This document shows, one piece after another, positions 38,135 to 50,644 of a DNA stretch of 64,000 bases. Location: the NCBI GenBank assembly GCA_902769055.1, contig CACXNL010000004.1, positions 38,586-102,585 of the forward strand, given 5' to 3'. The notes beneath the pieces are model-generated. The model worked only from the letters and a program-made list of their open reading frames with translations. It was not told the DNA's origin and ran no database searches. Made by a program: the position numbers and the translations under genes. The stretch comes from an uncultured Pseudomonadota bacterium. Lineage in GTDB: Bacteria; Pseudomonadota; Alphaproteobacteria; RUG11792. The number at the start of each line of letters is the position of its first letter. Position 1 is the first letter of the stretch.

Positions 38135-38803
38135 TCATCCAAAATCAACGGAACCTACTGTAAGGTCTTGCAGCAACAATCTCGCCGCTACTATTTCAGC
38201 ATCTTTGCGCGAATGACCAATTGCTTCAGCGGTTTTCCCTAATGCACTTACAGAAACTGTAAAAACCGGAGCATGATCCGAACCAGTTATATTTTTTACT
38301 TCGTACGCCGGAAGCTCGCCACTCATTTTTTGACACAATTCTTGCAACCTCGTTTTAGGATCCTGCAAACTTTCGTCGTACACCAAAAAATGCCTCCTCC
38401 ACAACCTTAGAACCGCTTGCTTTACAGTCTCGTAATTTGAATCAATGAAAAGTGCGCCAAGAACAGCCTCCATAGCATCTGCCAACACCGTTTTGTTTTC
38501 CTTTAGATGCTCTCCGGCAGTCTGAATAGCATTATCTATATCTATCGATTTTGCAATATCGTAACAAGTTTCGGCACACACAAATGCTGCCTGCATCTTC
38601 GCCATTGCTCCTTCAGTTCCTCGACAATTCACGTACACATACTCGGCAATGACCAACCCAAGCACACGATCCCCTAAAAATTCCAAGCGCTCAAAAGGTA
38701 CCGCATAACGCCTTATGCTTGAATGACGAAGCGCACCTTGCAATAGCTTCCGTTTCTTGAATTTATATCCAAGTTTCTCCTCTAAATTTTTTATCGTATC
38801 CAC
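38135..38803 (-). CDS. rnc: Ribonuclease III
   Basis: A 222-residue double-strand RNA endonuclease for rRNA and mRNA processing. The catalytic signature ERLEFLGDRVLGL is near residue 38, the second acidic cluster near DAMEAVLGALF at residue 112, and the C-terminal dsRNA-binding domain starts near residue 150 (DPKTRLQEL). The GTG start at 38803 overlaps the end of lepB by 13 bases, the common lepB-rnc pairing. Confidence 0.95.
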   Translation of the reverse strand: MDTIKNLEEKLGYKFKKRKLLQGALRHSSIRRYAVPFERLEFLGDRVLGLVIAEYVYVNCRGTEGAMAKMQAAFVCAETCYDIAKSIDIDNAIQTAGEHLKENKTVLADAMEAVLGALFIDSNYETVKQAVLRLWRRHFLVYDESLQDPKTRLQELCQKMSGELPAYEVKNITGSDHAPVFTVSVSALGKTAEAIGHSRKDAEIVAARLLLQDLTVGSVDFG

Positions 38804-39546
38804 GTAAAAAATCTCTCAAAACGCATCGAAAATAACCACTTGTGCGGCTCATACCATGCACATGTCGTCGAAAAAAACCTAAACATTGCTCTTCCCATAA
38901 TATGGTTCAGCGGTATGAAGCCAACCTCATCTGGGTATCTGCTATCTTGCGAATTATCTCTGTTGTCACCCATCATGAAGTAATGCCCTTCTGGCACCAA
39001 GAAGGGACCGCAATTATCCTTCTCCCCTTGACCAAAATCGCAACTTTTTATTATCACATGTTCATACCCGTTAGGTAATTTCTCAATATACTTTTTGTAT
39101 ACCTTATACACGCCCTTCTCTATAATCGAAAACTCTCCGGCTTCCCTAACTTCGAGTTTGACATCGTTAACATAGACCATTCCATCTTTCAGTTCAATTT
39201 TATCGCCAGGAACCCCAATAACGCGCTTAATATAGTTCACGTTATTATCTTTTTCATTTCGGAAAACGACAATTTCACCAGCTTGTGGCGTATTTTTAGC
39301 GAACAGCCGTTTTGTAATCTTGGGAAGAGGAAATGTAAAAGTTCCAATTCTGAACGAATCATTTGAATAGCCGTAGCAAAACTTGTTTGTTATCAAGAAA
39401 TCACCAACAAGCAATGTCGGAACCATAGAACCAGATGGAATTTTGAACGGCTGAAACAAAAAGCAATTTATCACAACAAACGTCGTTAAAACTACTATCC
39501 ACTCTTTAACGTCTTTTCGAATACTTCGTTTCAATTCCGGCTTCAT
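38791..39546 (-). CDS. lepB: Signal peptidase I
   Basis: A 251-residue inner-membrane serine protease that cleaves Sec signal peptides. It has one N-terminal membrane segment, the catalytic Ser in SGSMVPTL near residue 39, the catalytic Lys in YIKRVIGVPGDKIE near residue 100 and the GDNRDNSQDSR motif near residue 193. It is the likely processing enzyme for the many secreted proteins in this window. Its upstream region contains TGTTAGAAT followed directly by seven G (plus-strand C at 39571-39577). Confidence 0.95.
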   Translation of the reverse strand: MKPELKRSIRKDVKEWIVVLTTFVVINCFLFQPFKIPSGSMVPTLLVGDFLITNKFCYGYSNDSFRIGTFTFPLPKITKRLFAKNTPQAGEIVVFRNEKDNNVNYIKRVIGVPGDKIELKDGMVYVNDVKLEVREAGEFSIIEKGVYKVYKKYIEKLPNGYEHVIIKSCDFGQGEKDNCGPFLVPEGHYFMMGDNRDNSQDSRYPDEVGFIPLNHIMGRAMFRFFSTTCAWYEPHKWLFSMRFERFFTWIR

Positions 39547-39759
39547 TCTCCGCCTGCGGTTCTAATCCTTCCCCCCCATTCTAACAACTTGATAAAAGCT
39601 CCTGCAAATGTTTGGTTAAATTGGGTGCGTCGCCCAACTGTTGCCCAACTAATAATTGGTAATTGGCAAAAAATGCTTAAACTCAACGCACTGTTAAATA
39701 TTGCGGAACAACTGTGGGCACGTTACAATTGTGGCGAATGTAACGTGTTTTAAATTAAC

Positions 39760-41556
39760 GTGACACACGGTATCCGAAACTTTTCCATAATAGCTCATAT
39801 AGACCATGGGAAGTCGACGCTGGCGGACAGGATTATTGAGATTTGCGGCGGACTGGAGAAGCGCGAGATGAAGGCGCAAATACTCGATTCGATGGATATT
39901 GAGCGTGAGCGTGGAATTACTATAAAAGCGCAAACGGTTAGGCTGAAGTACAAGGCAAAAGATGGTAATGAGTATATTTTAAATTTAATAGATACGCCGG
40001 GACATGTCGATTTTGCATACGAAGTAAGCCGGTCTCTGACTGCCTGTGAAGGCTCGGTTTTGGTAGTCGACGCAACCCAAGGCGTTGAGGCGCAGACTTT
40101 GGCGAATGTTTATCATGCTATAGATGCTAATCACGAAATAGTCGTCGTTTTAAACAAAGTCGACTTGCCAGCTGCTGATGTTGAGACCGTGAAAAGGCAA
40201 ATCGAAGATGTTATAGGTCTTGATACAAGCGATGCAATACCGATATCGGCGAAAAGCGGTATGGGTGTTGAGGATGTTTTGGAGGCTATAGTGCACAAGT
40301 TGCCGGCGCCGAAACCATCGACATCGAATAAACTTTGTGCGCTTTTGGTTGATAGCTGGTATGACCAGTACCTCGGCGTCGTTATTTTGGTGCGAGTTTT
40401 CGATGGCGAAATTAGAGCCGGAATGAAGATGAAAATGATGGCGACCGGCGCTAGTTACGTAATAGACCAAGTTGGGTATTTTTTGCCTAAAAAGGCAGTA
40501 ACAGACAAGTTATCAGCGGGTGAAGTTGGATTTATTACTGCGAGTATCAAGGACATTTCAGATTGCCAGGTCGGCGATACAATAACTGATGAAAAAAATC
40601 CATGTGATGTTGCATTGAAGGGTTTTAAACCATCGGTACCGGTTGTGTTTTGCGGAATATTCCCGGTCGATGCTTCAGAATTTGAGAAACTCAAGGAAAG
40701 CCTACAAAAATTGCATCTAAATGATTCCAGTTTCAGTTTTGAACTAGAAACTTCGGCTGCTCTGGGATTTGGGTATCGCTGCGGTTTTCTTGGGCTTTTA
40801 CATCTTGAGATTATCGAAGAACGACTGGAGAGGGAGTTCGACTTAGATATAATTATGACTTCTCCAAGCGTTATTTATCATGTCTATATGACGAATGGCG
40901 ACGTTATCGACTTGCATAACCCAGCCGAAATGCCGGAAATTGTGAAAATAGACAGGATTGAAGAGCCGTGGATAAAGGCGACGATAATCGTCCCTGAGAG
41001 CTACCTCGGCGCTGTTTTGGCGCTTTGTGAAGACAAGCGCGGCGAGCAAATAGATATGCAATTTATGGGCGACAGAGCTGTGGTACACTACCATTTGCCA
41101 TTGAACGAAGTTGTTTTTGATTTTTACGACCGACTAAAGTCTACGACAAAGGGGTATGCTTCCTTTGACTACCAAACAACCGGTTATAGAGAAGGCGACT
41201 TGGTCAAGGTATCAATTTTAGTCAATGGCGAGCCAGTCGATGCCTTGTCAATGATAATTCATAAAACAAAAGCAGAAAAACGAGGCAGGGCGCTATGCGT
41301 TAAGTTGAAAGACCTAATACCAAAGCAATTGTTCAAAATAGCCATACAAGCTGCCATCGGGGGCAAAGTTATAGCCAGGGAGACGGTATCAGCGTATAGA
41401 AAGGATGTCTTGGCGAAGTGTTATGGTGGTGATATTACGAGAAAGCGCAAATTGTTAGATAAACAAAAAGAAGGGAAAAAACGAATGCGTCAATTCGGAG
41501 ATGTCGAAATTCCACAGAAAGCCTTTATAGAAGCGCTGAAGATTTCCGACGAATGA
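39760..41556 (+). CDS. lepA: Elongation factor 4 (LepA)
   Basis: A 598-residue ribosomal GTPase that back-translocates stalled ribosomes. The G1 loop is AHIDHGKST at residues 12-20, G3 is DTPGHVDF near residue 77, G4 is NKVDLP near residue 131, and the LepA-specific C-terminal domain ([20 protein letters not shown]) is complete. The start is GTG without a visible ribosome-binding site. It ends with TGA, which supports TGA as a stop codon in this genome. Confidence 0.96.
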   Translation: MTHGIRNFSIIAHIDHGKSTLADRIIEICGGLEKREMKAQILDSMDIERERGITIKAQTVRLKYKAKDGNEYILNLIDTPGHVDFAYEVSRSLTACEGSVLVVDATQGVEAQTLANVYHAIDANHEIVVVLNKVDLPAADVETVKRQIEDVIGLDTSDAIPISAKSGMGVEDVLEAIVHKLPAPKPSTSNKLCALLVDSWYDQYLGVVILVRVFDGEIRAGMKMKMMATGASYVIDQVGYFLPKKAVTDKLSAGEVGFITASIKDISDCQVGDTITDEKNPCDVALKGFKPSVPVVFCGIFPVDASEFEKLKESLQKLHLNDSSFSFELETSAALGFGYRCGFLGLLHLEIIEERLEREFDLDIIMTSPSVIYHVYMTNGDVIDLHNPAEMPEIVKIDRIEEPWIKATIIVPESYLGAVLALCEDKRGEQIDMQFMGDRAVVHYHLPLNEVVFDFYDRLKSTTKGYASFDYQTTGYREGDLVKVSILVNGEPVDALSMIIHKTKAEKRGRALCVKLKDLIPKQLFKIAIQAAIGGKVIARETVSAYRKDVLAKCYGGDITRKRKLLDKQKEGKKRMRQFGDVEIPQKAFIEALKISDE

Positions 41557-41604
41557 TTAAAAACGATCGCCCTTGCTGGAGCTACCGGGAATGAATTGAG
41601 AAAT

Positions 41605-41633
41605 AAGACGAAGTAGTAGTTTAATGATATAAT
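41605..41633 (+). promoter_or_regulatory. Promoter of the atpHAGD-dnaJ run
   Basis: TGATATAAT at 41625-41633 is an extended -10 with the perfect hexamer TATAAT. AAGACG 17 bases upstream (41605-41610) is a poor -35. It lies 38 bases before the atpH start. Confidence 0.6.
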
Positions 41634-41670
41634 TAAGGGGTGTGGTTTGTTTTTATTGAAATTTTAGGCG

Positions 41671-42279
41671 ATGGCAGAGAATTTGGAGGTCTTGTTCACA
41701 TCGTTGCAGGGGCGGTACGCCAAGGCGCTGTTCGCTGAAGGGCGGAGGACTGATTGCCTTGAAGAAATTAGTAAAAATTTCGCCACGCTAGGCAGTTTTT
41801 TTGATACGAATTGCGACATAAAAAAGATTTTGTCAGGTCAATATTGGGGCAAGTCTGAATTGGATAAAATGTGGGTATCGCTCGGGAAGCACCTCTCTTT
41901 TTGCCCGGCGTTTTTGAATTTTGTTCGTTTGGTTACCAGCAACGGTCGCTTTGATTTGCTGAGCAAAATGTGCCATATATACGATATTGCATATGAACAG
42001 TATAAGAATATACGCAGTGTTATTGTGTATTCAGTTGTTAAATTGAAAGTTGCACAGAAGAAGAGAATAGAAAAAATAATTTCAAAGATTTTTGATGGAG
42101 ATATTATGGTAGAATATAAGATAGATGAAAGACTTTTAGCGGGTATTAAGATTTCATCTGGTGGAAGGGTTATTGATGCGTCGGCGTCCACGAAGATTAA
42201 GCAGTTGGCGGATTTTTGCCAGGATTTGGGGCAAATTCCGACACTAAAATCGAGAACAGGGGATGGATATGAAAATTAA
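41671..42279 (+). CDS. atpH: ATP synthase F1 delta subunit
   Basis: A 202-residue stalk protein linking F1 to the peripheral stator. The N-domain start ([11 protein letters not shown]) and the C-terminal pattern ([30 protein letters not shown]) are those of the delta/OSCP family; the middle is divergent. It opens the F1 gene set and overlaps atpA by 11 bases. Confidence 0.9.
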   Translation: MAENLEVLFTSLQGRYAKALFAEGRRTDCLEEISKNFATLGSFFDTNCDIKKILSGQYWGKSELDKMWVSLGKHLSFCPAFLNFVRLVTSNGRFDLLSKMCHIYDIAYEQYKNIRSVIVYSVVKLKVAQKKRIEKIISKIFDGDIMVEYKIDERLLAGIKISSGGRVIDASASTKIKQLADFCQDLGQIPTLKSRTGDGYEN

Positions 42280-43831
42280 AGCTGGTGAAATATCGGATAT
42301 TTTGCAGGAACGAATTGCGAATTTTGTGCCTCACGTTGAGGTTGCTGAAACGGGGTACGTCCTTTCAGTTGGAGATGGTATAGCGCGCGTTTTCGGGTTG
42401 GACAATGTGAAATCCGGTGAATGGGTTGAAATTGTGTCGTCTGAAACGGGAGAGACCGTACGCGCTATTGCGACTAACCTGGAAGTGGATAACGTCGGTG
42501 TCATTATCGTTGGCGATGACTCGAAGGTTCGCGAAAAAGACACCGTGAAGCGGACGAACAGGATTGTTGACGTTAATGTCGGAATGGGAATTTTAGGGCG
42601 CGTCGTTGATGCTCTGGGAAACCCGATTGATTCCGAGGAGCCGATAAGCGACGTCGTGAAGTACAATATGGAAAATCCAGCGCCGGGGATAATCGAGCGG
42701 CAAAGCATAAACGAGCCGCTGATGACCGGGATACGTATTGTTGACGCGCTGTTTCCGATTGGACGGGGGCAGCGAGAGCTGATTATCGGCGATAGACAGA
42801 CCGGAAAAACCGCGATTGCTATTGATGCCATAATCAATCAAAAGCAATACAACGACAAGGCTCAGCCTAATGAGAAGGTCTATTGCATATACGTTGCTAT
42901 CGGACAGAAGCGTTCTTCGGTTGCGCGCATCGTCAAAACTCTGCAGGAACACGGGGCGATGAGCTACACAATAGTTGTCGCGGCAACTGCGGCAGATCCG
43001 GCGGCGATGCAGTATATAGCACCATACACGGCTTGCGCTATGGGCGAGTATTTCAGGGATAACGGGATGCACGCGCTGATTGTTTACGATGATTTGTCGA
43101 AGCATGCAGTGGCGTATCGGCAAATTTCGTTGCTTTTGCGGAGACCGCCAGGGCGCGAGGCTTTTCCGGGCGACATATTCTATCTGCATTCACGACTGCT
43201 CGAGAGGGCGGCGAAACTTTCCGGCGAGAAGGGCAGCGGGTCGCTAACGGCTCTTCCGATAGTAGAGACGCAGGCTGGAGATGTTGCGGCGTACGTTCCG
43301 ACGAATATCATTTCGATTACCGACGGACAGTTGTTCTTGGAAACGGATTTGTTCTACAAGGGTATACGACCGGCAATAAACATTGGTATTTCAGTGAGTA
43401 GGGTCGGTTCTGCAGCGCAAACAAAAGTTATGAAGGCTGTTTCTGGGAATATCAAAATCGAGATGGCTCAGTATAACGAGCTTTCGTCGTTCTCACAGTT
43501 CAGTAGCGATTTGGACAGCGCAACAAAGGAGCTCCTCGATAATGGAGCAAAAGTGCTGGAAATTCTGAAGCAACCGCAGTACCGCAGCTTCAAAAATTCG
43601 GAGCACATCATCGTTCTGTACGCCGTTATGAAGGGATATTTGAAGGATGTACCTGTGAAACTAGTCAAGAAGTTCGAGAATGATTTGCTGCAGTCCGCTA
43701 ATTTGGAGCCCAAGATTTTGGAGAAAATAGATAATTCCAAGGCGCTTACAGATGAATTACGAAACGATATGGATGCGTTTATCAAAAAGTTCAAGGCGCA
43801 ATGGCAAGTTCTCAATGAGGTAAAAAGCTAG
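42269..43831 (+). CDS. atpA: ATP synthase F1 alpha subunit
   Basis: A 520-residue non-catalytic nucleotide-binding subunit. It shows the P-loop [13 protein letters not shown] near residue 170 and the family signature [18 protein letters not shown] prefer the ATG at 42269 (MKIKAGEIS) because GGGGA lies 7 bases upstream; the ATG at 42263 lies directly on that site. Order atpH-atpA-atpG-atpD is canonical. Confidence 0.96.
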   Translation: MKIKAGEISDILQERIANFVPHVEVAETGYVLSVGDGIARVFGLDNVKSGEWVEIVSSETGETVRAIATNLEVDNVGVIIVGDDSKVREKDTVKRTNRIVDVNVGMGILGRVVDALGNPIDSEEPISDVVKYNMENPAPGIIERQSINEPLMTGIRIVDALFPIGRGQRELIIGDRQTGKTAIAIDAIINQKQYNDKAQPNEKVYCIYVAIGQKRSSVARIVKTLQEHGAMSYTIVVAATAADPAAMQYIAPYTACAMGEYFRDNGMHALIVYDDLSKHAVAYRQISLLLRRPPGREAFPGDIFYLHSRLLERAAKLSGEKGSGSLTALPIVETQAGDVAAYVPTNIISITDGQLFLETDLFYKGIRPAINIGISVSRVGSAAQTKVMKAVSGNIKIEMAQYNELSSFSQFSSDLDSATKELLDNGAKVLEILKQPQYRSFKNSEHIIVLYAVMKGYLKDVPVKLVKKFENDLLQSANLEPKILEKIDNSKALTDELRNDMDAFIKKFKAQWQVLNEVKS

Positions 43832-44613
43832 TGGAAAACTTGAAGGCGATACGAGACAGAATTAAGACGATTGACAGCATAATAAAGGCTACTAATGCTA
43901 TGAAGATGGTGTCGAATGTCAAGTTGACGCGTGTAAATAATATAAATAAATATTCGAAACAATGCGCCGAAATTCTGTTTGATATGTTTTCAAGAGCGGT
44001 GAATGAACTGATATTTGAGCAGGAGGGCGACTATCAAAATTTGAATGATAAAGCAATAGAAACGATGGCGCAACACCCGAATGCTTATGTTGAAGTTTTT
44101 GGAAAAAAAAGCGAGCACTTAACCCAAAGGGGCTTGAGGTGCGAGGGAATTTCTGATAGCCTAAGGATGGAGGTTGGTTCCCATTTTGACATTTGTGCTT
44201 ATGTAAAGTTCATGTCGGGGCTAGTCTCTAGATATATAAAGCAGTTTTCTGTCAGCGAAGTTTACGTTGTTTCTGGCGAATTTAAAAGTGTTCTGGTGCA
44301 AAAGGCAAAGTGTCAAAAGATATTTCCAGCCGTGAGTGAAGATGTCACGAAAACGCAATATACTAAAATTGAAGGTGGTAGAATAGATTTTATAAATGAT
44401 GTTTTCGATATGTATCTTCAGAAATTGTTTACTGGAATTGTGACGGAGCACTTGGTTTCCGAGTTGTCGGCGCGCGTTATGGCTATGGACAATTCGGTTC
44501 GTAATGCGAAGAATATGTTTGAAAAATTGAGTGGATTGTACAACAAAGTGCGACAAGCGAAAATAACGCAAGAGTTGACGGAGATTGTTGCAAGTATTGA
44601 GTGTGTTCAATGA
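43831..44613 (+). CDS. atpG: ATP synthase F1 gamma subunit (short, divergent)
   Basis: A 260-residue rotor shaft. The N-terminal helix (LKAIRDRIKTIDSIIKATNAMKMV) and the C-terminal helix (ARVMAMDNSVRNAKNMFEKL, KITQELTEIV) that form the coiled coil are well kept, while the central Rossmann-like part is short and divergent compared with the usual 285-295 residues. The GTG start overlaps the atpA stop by one base. The function should be intact, as the rotor helices are the essential part. Confidence 0.9.
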   Translation: MENLKAIRDRIKTIDSIIKATNAMKMVSNVKLTRVNNINKYSKQCAEILFDMFSRAVNELIFEQEGDYQNLNDKAIETMAQHPNAYVEVFGKKSEHLTQRGLRCEGISDSLRMEVGSHFDICAYVKFMSGLVSRYIKQFSVSEVYVVSGEFKSVLVQKAKCQKIFPAVSEDVTKTQYTKIEGGRIDFINDVFDMYLQKLFTGIVTEHLVSELSARVMAMDNSVRNAKNMFEKLSGLYNKVRQAKITQELTEIVASIECVQ

Positions 44614-46092
<1,479 letters not shown>

Positions 46093-46094
46093 TT

Positions 46095-47231
46095 ATGGCG
46101 AAAGATTATTATGCAATATTAGGTGTTAGCAGGGGCGCATCGCAGGACGAGATAAAAAAGGCGTATAGGAAACTTGCGGTGCAATATCACCCAGACAAAA
46201 ACCCTGGCAATAAGCAGGCGGAAGAAAAATTTAAAGAGATAAACGAGGCATATGACGTTTTAAAAGATGAACAGAAACGTGCTGCATACGATAGGTATGG
46301 CAGTGACGCGTTCCAGGGCGGTGGTTTTGGCGGACAGCAGGGAGGATTTAACGGTGGCTTCAATTTCACCAGTGGCTTCTCTGGTTTCTCAGACATTTTT
46401 GAAGATATAATGGGCAACTTTACTGGAGGACGACAGGCGAGACCGCAGAAGCAACCGGGCTCTGACATAAGGTATGACGTATCCATTACGTTGGAGGAAG
46501 CGTTTCATGGCACCAAGAAGAATGTGAGTTATACGACGTTTGTGCGGTGTAGCTCCTGTGGTGGTAGCGGTAGCGAGGGAAATAAAAAACCAACAGTTTG
46601 CCCGACCTGCAGGGGTATGGGCAGCATGCGCTTCAACCAGGGCTTTGTCACAATTGAGCGTACTTGCGCGACCTGCGGAGGTGTGGGCAGCGTATTATCC
46701 GACCCATGCAAAAAATGCTCAGGTAGCGGGCGAGTTAAGGGGACAAAGAACCTTGAGGTGACGATACCTGCCGGCGTTGCGACGGGGAACCGCATTCGTA
46801 TAGGTGGCGAAGGAGAAGCTGGATTTAAGGGGGCGGAAAGTGGCGATTTGTACGTGTTCGTCAATGTTTTGCCACACAAGATTTTTGTACGCAGGGACAA
46901 CGACTTGTATTGCCGGGCGCCGATTTCGATGATTAAGGCTGCGCTGGGGGACGAGATAGAGGTTCCGGATTTGGATGGCAAAAAATGCACAATCAAGATA
47001 CCTCACGGGACGCAATCGGGTGCGCAATTCCGCCTGAAGGGCAACGGAATGCCAGTCGTGAACTCGTCGCGGCGAGGCGACTTGATAGTGGAGGCGGTGG
47101 TGGAAACGCCGGTATCTCTCACGAAGCGTCAGAAGGAACTACTTGAAGAATTCGGCAAGGAAGAGGACGAGAAAACGAACAGCCCGCAATCATTCGAGTT
47201 TTTTAAAAAGCTAAAGAGTTTATTCGACTAA
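46095..47231 (+). CDS. dnaJ: Chaperone DnaJ
   Basis: A 378-residue type I Hsp40 co-chaperone. The J domain has HPD at YHPDKNPGN (residues 31-39), a Gly/Phe-rich linker follows ([16 protein letters not shown]), then four zinc motifs ([32 protein letters not shown]) and the C-terminal substrate-binding domain. dnaK and grpE are not adjacent; instead it closes the ATP synthase run, 2 bases after atpD, with its own ribosome-binding site AAGGAG. Confidence 0.96.
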   Translation: MAKDYYAILGVSRGASQDEIKKAYRKLAVQYHPDKNPGNKQAEEKFKEINEAYDVLKDEQKRAAYDRYGSDAFQGGGFGGQQGGFNGGFNFTSGFSGFSDIFEDIMGNFTGGRQARPQKQPGSDIRYDVSITLEEAFHGTKKNVSYTTFVRCSSCGGSGSEGNKKPTVCPTCRGMGSMRFNQGFVTIERTCATCGGVGSVLSDPCKKCSGSGRVKGTKNLEVTIPAGVATGNRIRIGGEGEAGFKGAESGDLYVFVNVLPHKIFVRRDNDLYCRAPISMIKAALGDEIEVPDLDGKKCTIKIPHGTQSGAQFRLKGNGMPVVNSSRRGDLIVEAVVETPVSLTKRQKELLEEFGKEEDEKTNSPQSFEFFKKLKSLFD

Positions 47232-47295
47232 ATACGCTGTTTTTTAATAACAAATACCTAACATTCAATAAAATCAAGGTTCACATGTGCACGTA

Positions 47296-47781
47296 TCAGA
47301 ACGCTCGAGCTAAAGCGATTGCCAGAGCGTCGAAGGAGTCAAAGGTGTGGAGCTTGCTATCGTTTGCGATATTGGTTCGTAAAATTTTTTGTACTAATGT
47401 GTATACTTGCTTTTTAGACGCATGTCCAGAGCCTGTTATATTCTTTTTTATCTCATTGGGACGATATTGTTGTACGGTGTATCCCCGTTTCGCAAGTGCC
47501 AAGAATGCGGCAGTTTGCGCCATTATAAGCTTTTCACTGCTCCTAAAATTCTTGTTCACAAATACCTCCTCCATAGCAACTGCGGAAGGCTTGTATTCAT
47601 CCAGCAATGACGATACTTCGTCGAATATATGACATAACCGCGTCTCCATCGCATCGGCCGCGTTTGTCCGAATTACTCCGCAATTTACATATCCGATGCT
47701 AGAGCCCTCCCGGAAAACTACGCCCCAGCCAGTTTTGACTAGCCCTGGGTCAATCCCAAGTATAATCTGTTTATTCGACAT
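47296..47781 (-). CDS. ruvC: Holliday junction resolvase RuvC
   Basis: A 161-residue endonuclease resolving four-way junctions. The catalytic acids appear in GIDPGLVKTGW (Asp near residue 10), AMEEVFV (Glu near residue 70) and DSFDALAIALA near the C-terminus. It overlaps the stop of the upstream permease gene by 11 bases. ruvA and ruvB are not adjacent. Confidence 0.95.
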   Translation of the reverse strand: MSNKQIILGIDPGLVKTGWGVVFREGSSIGYVNCGVIRTNAADAMETRLCHIFDEVSSLLDEYKPSAVAMEEVFVNKNFRSSEKLIMAQTAAFLALAKRGYTVQQYRPNEIKKNITGSGHASKKQVYTLVQKILRTNIANDSKLHTFDSFDALAIALARAF

Positions 47782-48877
47782 TTTTGCGTAATTTCCTCTT
47801 CAAAAACCTATATAGTCCCAATGCCATTATCGATAAAACGACGGTATCGCGAAGTATGATTTCCCAAACATCTCCGACAAGACATATCGTACGAACGCTG
47901 GAAACGAAGTACTTTGCCGGGAATATGTATGAAAATATTTGTAGCCAAATCGGCATACTTTTAATCTCGAACACGAAACCAGACAGCATCATTGTTGGCA
48001 AAAACGTCACCATTACTGCCATCATACCTGCTACGAATTGGTTTTTCGCCAGGGTCGAGACGATGAGCCCGATAATCAGCGAGACCAATATAAACGCTGA
48101 CGAAACCATTCCCATCGACAATATAGAACCTTCAAACGGCATATTGAATGCGGATTTGCCATATAAAAGTGAGAAAACAAGCGAAACAAGGCAGAGCCCG
48201 AAATATGGCACTATTTTTGACACGATGATTTCGCTGATTGATATTGGCGTTGCAATCATAGCCTCCATTGTGCCTCGTTCCCATTCTTTCGCGACGACGA
48301 GCGATGTTAAAAAAGTGCCGACGATGGCAAGTATCATTGTGAGTGCTCCAGCCATCAAAAAGTGTATCGACTCCGTCGTTGGATTGAACCAAAGTCGATT
48401 TATAATATTTATCATTCGGTCTTTAAGTTCTGGCTTCAAACTCAGCAAGTATTTGTTGAACAATCCCTGCGCGTATGCCTCAATATAAGTCGCCGTATTC
48501 GGGTCAGTTCCATCGCTAATAATCTGAATTTCCGCCTTTTGCCCACGTTGCGCTTTTTCTGAAAAATTCTCCGGAATTATTATCGTACCCATAGTTTTCC
48601 CGGATTCCATATTACCCTTTGCTTCCTGAGTGGAGGTAACAACATTTGTCGTGAAATATTCGGAATGAGAATACAAGTCAACCAAGTCCTTCGAAATCTT
48701 CCCAGAATCCTGTTGCACTATATCTATGCGTATATGTTTTATATCAAACGAAAGTCCGTATCCAAAAATGACAAGCAAAGTTAATGGCATAATAAAAGCA
48801 ACAAGTATACTGCTCGCATCCCGGCGAATTTGCTTCAGCTCCTTAAAAATCAGCGCTTTAACCGTCTTTACATTCAT
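47771..48877 (-). CDS. ABC-2 type permease of an exporter
   Basis: A 368-residue membrane protein with one N-terminal helix, a large external domain (residues about 45-165) and five C-terminal helices, the layout of the YhhJ/YbhR ABC-2 family. AKEWERGTMEAMIATPISISEIIVSKI is the conserved family motif. It is encoded after the fused ATPase and HlyD-type protein, so it should form the channel of that exporter. Only one permease is present; it would act as a homodimer. Confidence 0.88.
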   Translation of the reverse strand: MNVKTVKALIFKELKQIRRDASSILVAFIMPLTLLVIFGYGLSFDIKHIRIDIVQQDSGKISKDLVDLYSHSEYFTTNVVTSTQEAKGNMESGKTMGTIIIPENFSEKAQRGQKAEIQIISDGTDPNTATYIEAYAQGLFNKYLLSLKPELKDRMINIINRLWFNPTTESIHFLMAGALTMILAIVGTFLTSLVVAKEWERGTMEAMIATPISISEIIVSKIVPYFGLCLVSLVFSLLYGKSAFNMPFEGSILSMGMVSSAFILVSLIIGLIVSTLAKNQFVAGMMAVMVTFLPTMMLSGFVFEIKSMPIWLQIFSYIFPAKYFVSSVRTICLVGDVWEIILRDTVVLSIMALGLYRFLKRKLRKNVE

Positions 48878-48880
48878 ACT

Positions 48881-50638
48881 TCACTCTTTAAACGTTCGCG
48901 TAAACTGCTCATTTTGGTCGGCTACTTCGACTATTTTTATAAATGCTTTCTCCAACGTTGGATTTTCTTCATCTTTGCATATCTCCTTCAAATCGTCCGG
49001 CGAACCCATAGCTCGTATCTTGCCACGGTAAACCAGCGCTATTTCGTCGCAATTCTCCGCCTCGTCCATAAAATGAGTAGTGACAACAACACTCATACCT
49101 CGCGAAACCATAGCGTTTATGTGCATCCAAAACTCCTTGCGAGTTATCGGGTCGACGCCGGAGGTCGGTTCATCTAAAAATAATACCGGCGGTTTGTGCA
49201 TAATAGCGCAAGCCAATGCCAATCTTTGCTTAAATCCAAGGGATAAAACGCCGGCATTAACGTTTTGTATTTGCTCAAAATGGAAAATTTCGACCATACT
49301 TTCAACAGCATTTTGTCGCACCTTTCCGCTCAACCTGTAAGCACCCGAAAAGAAATCCAGGTTTTGCCGCACAGAAAGCATCGAATACAGCGAAAATTTT
49401 TGCGCCATATATCCGATATTCATTTTTGCATCGCTTCCCATATCGGCTATATCTATTCCGGCAATTTTTGCGGTACCCGAGTTTTGCCGTAACAGACCGC
49501 AAAGCATCCTGAAAATGGTTGATTTTCCAGAGCCATTGGGTCCTAGCAGTCCGAAAATACGTCCGGGCCGCACCTCAAAAGAAACGTCGTCAACAGCAAC
49601 AAAATCGCCAAATCGCTTAGTTAAATGAATTGCTTCTACAACACTTTTACTTTTGTTTGGGTACGTGACATTTTGTATATATTGAAAGACTGGCGATTCT
49701 TTTTCTGTCATTCCTCCCAATATGTCGATACAGGCGTCTTCGAAAATGGGCGTTACACTTTGTGGCATCGTCGTATTACTAAGCTCAGACTGTATATCTT
49801 TAATATTCCATCCATTTGTTAAAATCTTGATGTTCTTTCCAGCAATTACAGAATCTATAACACCATCTATTTTCAGTAACTTCGAGGCAAATTCACGTTT
49901 ACCTTCCGTTACGTCAGAAAACACGAAAACCCGCCCCGTGACGTTTTTGATGGCTTCCTTCGGGTTTCCTTGAAATATCACCTTCCCTTCGTTCAGCAAA
50001 ATAACGTGGTCGAGATTTTCTGCCTCATCCAAATACGCCGTGCTCCAAAGGACGGTCGTATCCTTGTCCAGCATCGAATTTACCATATCGATTAAATCGC
50101 GCCTCGAAATTGGGTCAACGCCGACCGACGGCTCATCCAAAATCAAAATTCGCGGTTTTTTCAAAAGAGCACATGCCAAGCCCAACTTTTGCTTCATCCC
50201 GCCTGACAAATTACCAGCCAGCCGGTTCGTGAAATTCGCCAACTTCGTCATTTGCAAGACATTCTCAAATGCCTGATTTTTCTGCGCTCCCTCAAGTCGC
50301 TGCAGTTGCGCGTACAGTTCCAGATTTTCCATAACCGTCAAATCTTCGTATAACCCAAATTTCTGTGGCATATACGAAGTCATTTTCTGTAATTCATGAA
50401 TAGACAAAAAATCGCTATTCCTGCGTGTATATATATCGAGAGGCTTGTCTCCAATTATTACTTCACCAGAATTTGGCGTCAAAATTCCTGCCAACACTCT
50501 CAGTAACGTCGTTTTACCTGCACCGTCGGGTCCTATAAAACCAGTTATCTTATTGCTTTCAATTTGACACGACACGTCGTCAAGAGCCGTTATACCCCCA
50601 TTATTAAATCGTTTCGTCAGATGTTTTATTTCAATCAT
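48881..50638 (-). CDS. Fused double ATP-binding protein of an ABC exporter (YbhF-like)
   Basis: A 585-residue cytoplasmic protein with two ABC domains in tandem. First: Walker A GPDGAGKTTLL near residue 36, signature LSGGMKQKL, Walker B LILDEPSVGVDP. Second, from about residue 335: GPNGSGKSTIF, LSLGFKQRL, LFLDEPTSGVDP. This is the YbhF/YhiH layout for drug or toxic-compound exporters. It is 2 bases upstream of the permease and 6 bases downstream of the HlyD-type gene. Confidence 0.93.
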   Translation of the reverse strand: MIEIKHLTKRFNNGGITALDDVSCQIESNKITGFIGPDGAGKTTLLRVLAGILTPNSGEVIIGDKPLDIYTRRNSDFLSIHELQKMTSYMPQKFGLYEDLTVMENLELYAQLQRLEGAQKNQAFENVLQMTKLANFTNRLAGNLSGGMKQKLGLACALLKKPRILILDEPSVGVDPISRRDLIDMVNSMLDKDTTVLWSTAYLDEAENLDHVILLNEGKVIFQGNPKEAIKNVTGRVFVFSDVTEGKREFASKLLKIDGVIDSVIAGKNIKILTNGWNIKDIQSELSNTTMPQSVTPIFEDACIDILGGMTEKESPVFQYIQNVTYPNKSKSVVEAIHLTKRFGDFVAVDDVSFEVRPGRIFGLLGPNGSGKSTIFRMLCGLLRQNSGTAKIAGIDIADMGSDAKMNIGYMAQKFSLYSMLSVRQNLDFFSGAYRLSGKVRQNAVESMVEIFHFEQIQNVNAGVLSLGFKQRLALACAIMHKPPVLFLDEPTSGVDPITRKEFWMHINAMVSRGMSVVVTTHFMDEAENCDEIALVYRGKIRAMGSPDDLKEICKDEENPTLEKAFIKIVEVADQNEQFTRTFKE

Positions 50639-50644
50639 TGGAGC

